Source: Gammaproteobacteria bacterium (GTDB lineage Bacteria > Pseudomonadota > Gammaproteobacteria > Pseudomonadales > Porticoccaceae). From it: a DNA stretch of 44,333 nucleotides. A model generated the notes under the pieces. That model saw only the letters and a list, made by a program, of their open reading frames with translations, did not search any database and was not told where the DNA came from. Shown piece after piece: positions 44,248 through 44,333 of the stretch. Numbering within the stretch: position 1 is the stretch's first letter; every line of letters begins with the position of its first letter. The position numbers and the translations under genes are program-made. The stretch spans positions 1 through 44,333 of the forward strand of contig QJWQ01000171.1 in the NCBI GenBank assembly GCA_003235325.1, written 5' to 3'.

Positions 44248-44333
44248 ACACCGCGTTTTTTGTAAACTGTACCGTTCTTCTGCGCGTGTCGACCCCGTTG
44301 CCGGCACGTAGCATTCAGAAATTCCAATTTCCG

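Overview
The window is a gene-dense piece of a gammaproteobacterial chromosome of moderately high GC. Gene content and order match the Pseudomonas/Cellvibrio side of the class: a ppk1 / ppx / trxA / rho / ubiD block, an rsmD / ftsY-ftsE-ftsX-rpoH block close to trmB, and a rpmG-rpmB / radC / coaBC / algC / argB / pyrE / crc-like / rph / yicC / gmk block. There are no rRNA or tRNA genes, no CRISPR array, no integrase or transposase, and no sign of a prophage. I see no clear previously undescribed multi-gene system; the points of interest are local.

Layout. 1-7613 (all minus): start of an ABC-F ATPase, a two-pore-type ion channel, SrkA kinase, a FAH-family enzyme, a small membrane protein, a D-2-hydroxyglutarate-dehydrogenase-like flavoprotein, a SYLF lipoprotein, and a fusion of a TVP38-type membrane domain to a mercuric-reductase-like flavoprotein. 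7614-8023: a 410-base divergent control region with short inverted and direct repeats. 8024-13769: polyphosphate kinase and exopolyphosphatase (convergent), thioredoxin, and Rho with its promoter, leader and terminator. 13829-18418: DUF2784 protein, UbiD, a cupin, Ogt, a PAP2 phosphatase and an MJ1255/VC2487-type glycosyltransferase. The glycosyltransferase 3' end is partly duplicated, and about 500 bases after it hold no convincing gene. 19107-23239 (plus): a small unknown protein, GshA, AcpH, DsbB and an LrgA/LrgB pair. 23309-23350: a 19-bp perfect bidirectional terminator. 23408-29934 (minus): FKBP lipoprotein isomerase, TIGR02444 protein, TrmB, DUF423 protein, RpoH and the FtsYEX set. 30015-34134: RsmD, CoaD, MutM, an orphan ExbD, L33, L28 and RadC. 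34283-44247: CoaBC, a membrane-anchored long AlgC, ArgB, SlmA, a DUF4124 protein, PyrE, a Crc-like protein, RNase PH, YicC and Gmk.

How the genes fit together. Most are core functions: polyphosphate turnover, redox balance (TrxA, GshA, DsbB), ubiquinone synthesis, CoA synthesis (CoaBC, CoaD), arginine and pyrimidine synthesis, division and secretion (FtsYEX, SlmA), DNA repair (MutM, Ogt), RNA processing (Rph, YicC) and heat shock (RpoH). Regulatory reading is possible at several places: overlapping sigma-70-like and sigma-E-like promoters before rpoH, extended -10 promoters with a shared CTCTCTGGTAT core before the rpmB-rpmG operon and the ABC-F gene, and a C-rich leader before rho. Start codons were moved from the longest open frame wherever a Shine-Dalgarno site or family alignment from memory supported it.
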